The position numbers and the translations under genes are program-made. Below the pieces are notes generated by a model, which saw only the letters and a list, made by a program, of their open reading frames with translations, was not told where the DNA came from and made no database searches. This document shows positions 30,441-32,057 of a stretch of DNA of 32,057 nt, in pieces; within the stretch, counting starts at the first letter, position 1; each line of letters opens with the position of its first letter. Source of the stretch: Stenotrophomonas maltophilia. Lineage in GTDB: Bacteria; Pseudomonadota; Gammaproteobacteria; Xanthomonadales; Xanthomonadaceae. The stretch is from the NCBI GenBank assembly GCA_002435595.1, contig DJBL01000146.1:1-32057 (forward strand). The letters run 5' to 3'.

Positions 30441-32057
30441 ATGGAAGCGTTGCGCTGGCGGCAGGTCTCCTCGCTGCTGGACCAATTGCTGGAACTGGCC
30501 CCGGCGCAGCGTGAGCTGCGCCTGGCGCAACTGCGCGCGGCCGACCCCGCATTGGCCGAAGACCTGCAGCGGCTGCTGGCCCATGAGCGCGAGAGCCAGG
30601 AATTCATGGCCCAGCCGCTGTGGACCGCTGCGCCCGAAGACAGCCGTGTCGGCAGCCGGGTGGGGCCGTACCGGCTGCTGCGCGCGCTGGGCGAAGGCGG
30701 CATGGGCGAGGTCTGGCTGGCCGAGCGTGCCGACGGCCTGTACCAGCGCCAGGTAGCGCTGAAGCTGCTGCGCAGCGGCTACGCCGACTCCGGGCTGCGC
30801 CAGCGATTCAGCCGCGAACGCGACATCCTGGCGCGCCTGCAGCACCCCCACCTGGCCCAGTTGCTGGATGCCGGCGTGGACCTGCAGGGGCAGCCGTACC
30901 TGGCCCTGGCCTACGTGGAAGGGGAGCCGATCACCGACTATTGCCAGCGCCTGCAGTTGCCGCTGGAGCGGCGCCTGCAGCTGATGCTGCAGGTGTGCGC
31001 GGTGGTCAGCCATGCCCACGCCAACCTGATCGTGCATCGCGACCTCAAGCCCTCCAACATCCTGGTCACCGCCGAGGGCGAGGTGAAGCTGCTGGATTTC
31101 GGCATCGCCAAGCTGCTCGACGACGAAGCCGCGCGTGACAACGCCTCCCATCCGCCCACCGAGGCGCGTGCTTTCACCCTGCACTACGCTGCGCCCGAAC
31201 AGGTGCGCGGCGAACCGGTGACCACCCTGACCGATGTGTACTCGCTGGGCGTGGTCCTGTTTGAAGTGATCACCGGGCGCAAGCCGTACCGGTTGCGGCG
31301 CCACAGCGATGCCGAATGGGAGCGCTCGATTCTGGAGGTCAATGCGCCGCGCGCCTCGGCGATGCTGTTGCGCACCCATGCCGAGGCGACCCCGACCCTG
31401 GCCGCGCGGCGCCTGGCCCGGCGCCTGCGTGGCGACCTGGACACGATCCTGCTCAAGGCCCTGCAGAAGGAGCCGGCGCAGCGCTATGCGTCGGTGGAGG
31501 CGCTGGCGCAGGACCTGCGCCGCTTCCTGGAAGGCCGCCCGATCCACGCGCGGCCGCAGCGCACCCTGTATCGGCTGCAGAAGTACATCGGCCGGCACCG
31601 GTGGGGCGTGGCATTGGGGTCGCTGGCGGTGCTGGCCCTGGCCGGACTGGCGGTGATGGCGCTGTGGCAGATGCAGCAGGCGCGGCGCGAGATCGCCCGG
31701 GCCCAGGCCATGCAGGATTTCACCGTGGGCCTGTTCGACCGCGCCGCCGGCGTACGCCATGGCAGCTTCGATGTGCGCCAGCTGCTGGCCACCGGGCAGC
31801 AGCGCGGCGAGGCCGAACTGGCCGACCAGCCGCTGTCGCTGGCCGACCTGGAAGGGGTGATCGGGCGGCTGCGGATCGGCATGGGCGACTACCAGCTGGC
31901 CCTGCAGACCCTGGACCACCAGCGCGCGCTGCTCGAGCAGGTGGACCAGGTGCCGCCGCCGCTGCAGCTGGAGGCGGTCACCCAGCGGGGACGCGCACTG
32001 CGCATGCTGGGGCGCTCGCGCGAGTGCGTCACCCACATGACCCCGATGCAGGCGCTG
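30441..32057 (+). CDS. Transmembrane Ser/Thr protein kinase (partial, C-terminus outside window)
   Basis: 539 codons are visible from the ATG at 30441 (GGGGAG upstream) to the window edge. Residues about 75-340 form a Hanks-type kinase: glycine loop GEGGMGEVW, VALKLL with the ATP-binding Lys, HRDLKPSN catalytic loop, DFG, APEQ and a GDLDTILLKALQKEP segment. About 70 residues of a coiled N-terminal region precede the domain. A transmembrane helix (ALGSLAVLALAGLAVMALW, about residue 395) separates it from a TPR-like sensor region that runs out of the window. With the sigma factor 63 bases upstream it forms a likely phosphorelay from envelope to transcription. Confidence 0.93.
   Translation, partial: MEALRWRQVSSLLDQLLELAPAQRELRLAQLRAADPALAEDLQRLLAHERESQEFMAQPLWTAAPEDSRVGSRVGPYRLLRALGEGGMGEVWLAERADGLYQRQVALKLLRSGYADSGLRQRFSRERDILARLQHPHLAQLLDAGVDLQGQPYLALAYVEGEPITDYCQRLQLPLERRLQLMLQVCAVVSHAHANLIVHRDLKPSNILVTAEGEVKLLDFGIAKLLDDEAARDNASHPPTEARAFTLHYAAPEQVRGEPVTTLTDVYSLGVVLFEVITGRKPYRLRRHSDAEWERSILEVNAPRASAMLLRTHAEATPTLAARRLARRLRGDLDTILLKALQKEPAQRYASVEALAQDLRRFLEGRPIHARPQRTLYRLQKYIGRHRWGVALGSLAVLALAGLAVMALWQMQQARREIARAQAMQDFTVGLFDRAAGVRHGSFDVRQLLATGQQRGEAELADQPLSLADLEGVIGRLRIGMGDYQLALQTLDHQRALLEQVDQVPPPLQLEAVTQRGRALRMLGRSRECVTHMTPMQAL

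Noticed and set aside
1..32057. tRNA, rRNA, CRISPR arrays and riboswitches
   Set aside because: No cloverleaf-type tRNA ends, rRNA signatures, regularly spaced direct repeats or recognisable riboswitch cores were found on reading either strand.

Overview
The window is chromosomal DNA from a high-GC gammaproteobacterium of the Xanthomonadaceae, most likely Stenotrophomonas. The reasons are the gene content (divergent phhA/Lrp pair, TonB receptor, ECF sigma factor with a Ser/Thr kinase, a type IV effector carrying the Xanthomonadales XVIPCD secretion domain) and short GTAG-headed palindromes between genes that resemble the SMAG repeats of S. maltophilia. The genus is an inference; no rRNA or tRNA gene was seen.

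Region 1 (1-11.55 kb) is a pectin/uronate utilisation locus. On the minus strand are two esterases overlapping by four bases: a Tat-exported type B carboxylesterase, cut by the window edge, and an acetylesterase-like hydrolase. Divergent from them runs an operon for an MhpD-like FAH-family enzyme, a complete TRAP transporter (DctP, DctQ, DctM) and a GH43 glycosidase, followed by a LacI-type repressor. Then come kduI, kduD and an SGNH rhamnogalacturonan-acetylesterase-like protein fused to a C-terminal cupin. The two main promoters (before 1947 and before 8605) share a near-identical sequence centred on ACCGGT, placed in the spacer of one promoter and over the -35 of the other. This fits control by the LacI protein encoded between them. 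Exported enzymes would strip acetyl groups and side chains from rhamnogalacturonan, the TRAP system would import uronates, and KduI/KduD would convert 5-keto-4-deoxyuronate to 2-keto-3-deoxygluconate.

Region 2 (11.58-13.77 kb) holds a DUF2442/DUF4375-like protein, phenylalanine 4-hydroxylase (minus) and a divergent Lrp/AsnC regulator. The gap between the last two carries repeated CGCAA-N5-TTGCR dyads spaced 40 bp apart.

Region 3 (13.8-18.2 kb) is the most unusual part: a predicted type IV secretion antibacterial effector/immunity array. One intact effector (unknown N-terminal domain, XVIPCD near the C-terminus, Gln-rich tail) lies among three paralogous lipoproteins that look like immunity proteins. 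A second effector survives only as about its first 72 codons, joined in frame without a stop to the second lipoprotein. Base composition here is visibly less GC-rich than in the neighbours. The layout (immunity1, effector remnant, immunity2, effector, immunity3) points to tandem duplication followed by effector loss.

Region 4 (18.2-32.06 kb) is mostly chromosomal housekeeping and envelope genes: patatin-like lipoprotein, GYF_2/AIM24 protein, TonB-dependent receptor, class A acid phosphatase, secreted lipase-like protein with a DUF4785 partner, a lone ABC ATPase, a fatty-acid desaturase, an EF-hand protein, mutM (possibly leaderless), and an ECF sigma factor followed by a transmembrane Ser/Thr kinase that runs off the window. 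No CRISPR array, insertion sequence, integrase or replication origin was seen.
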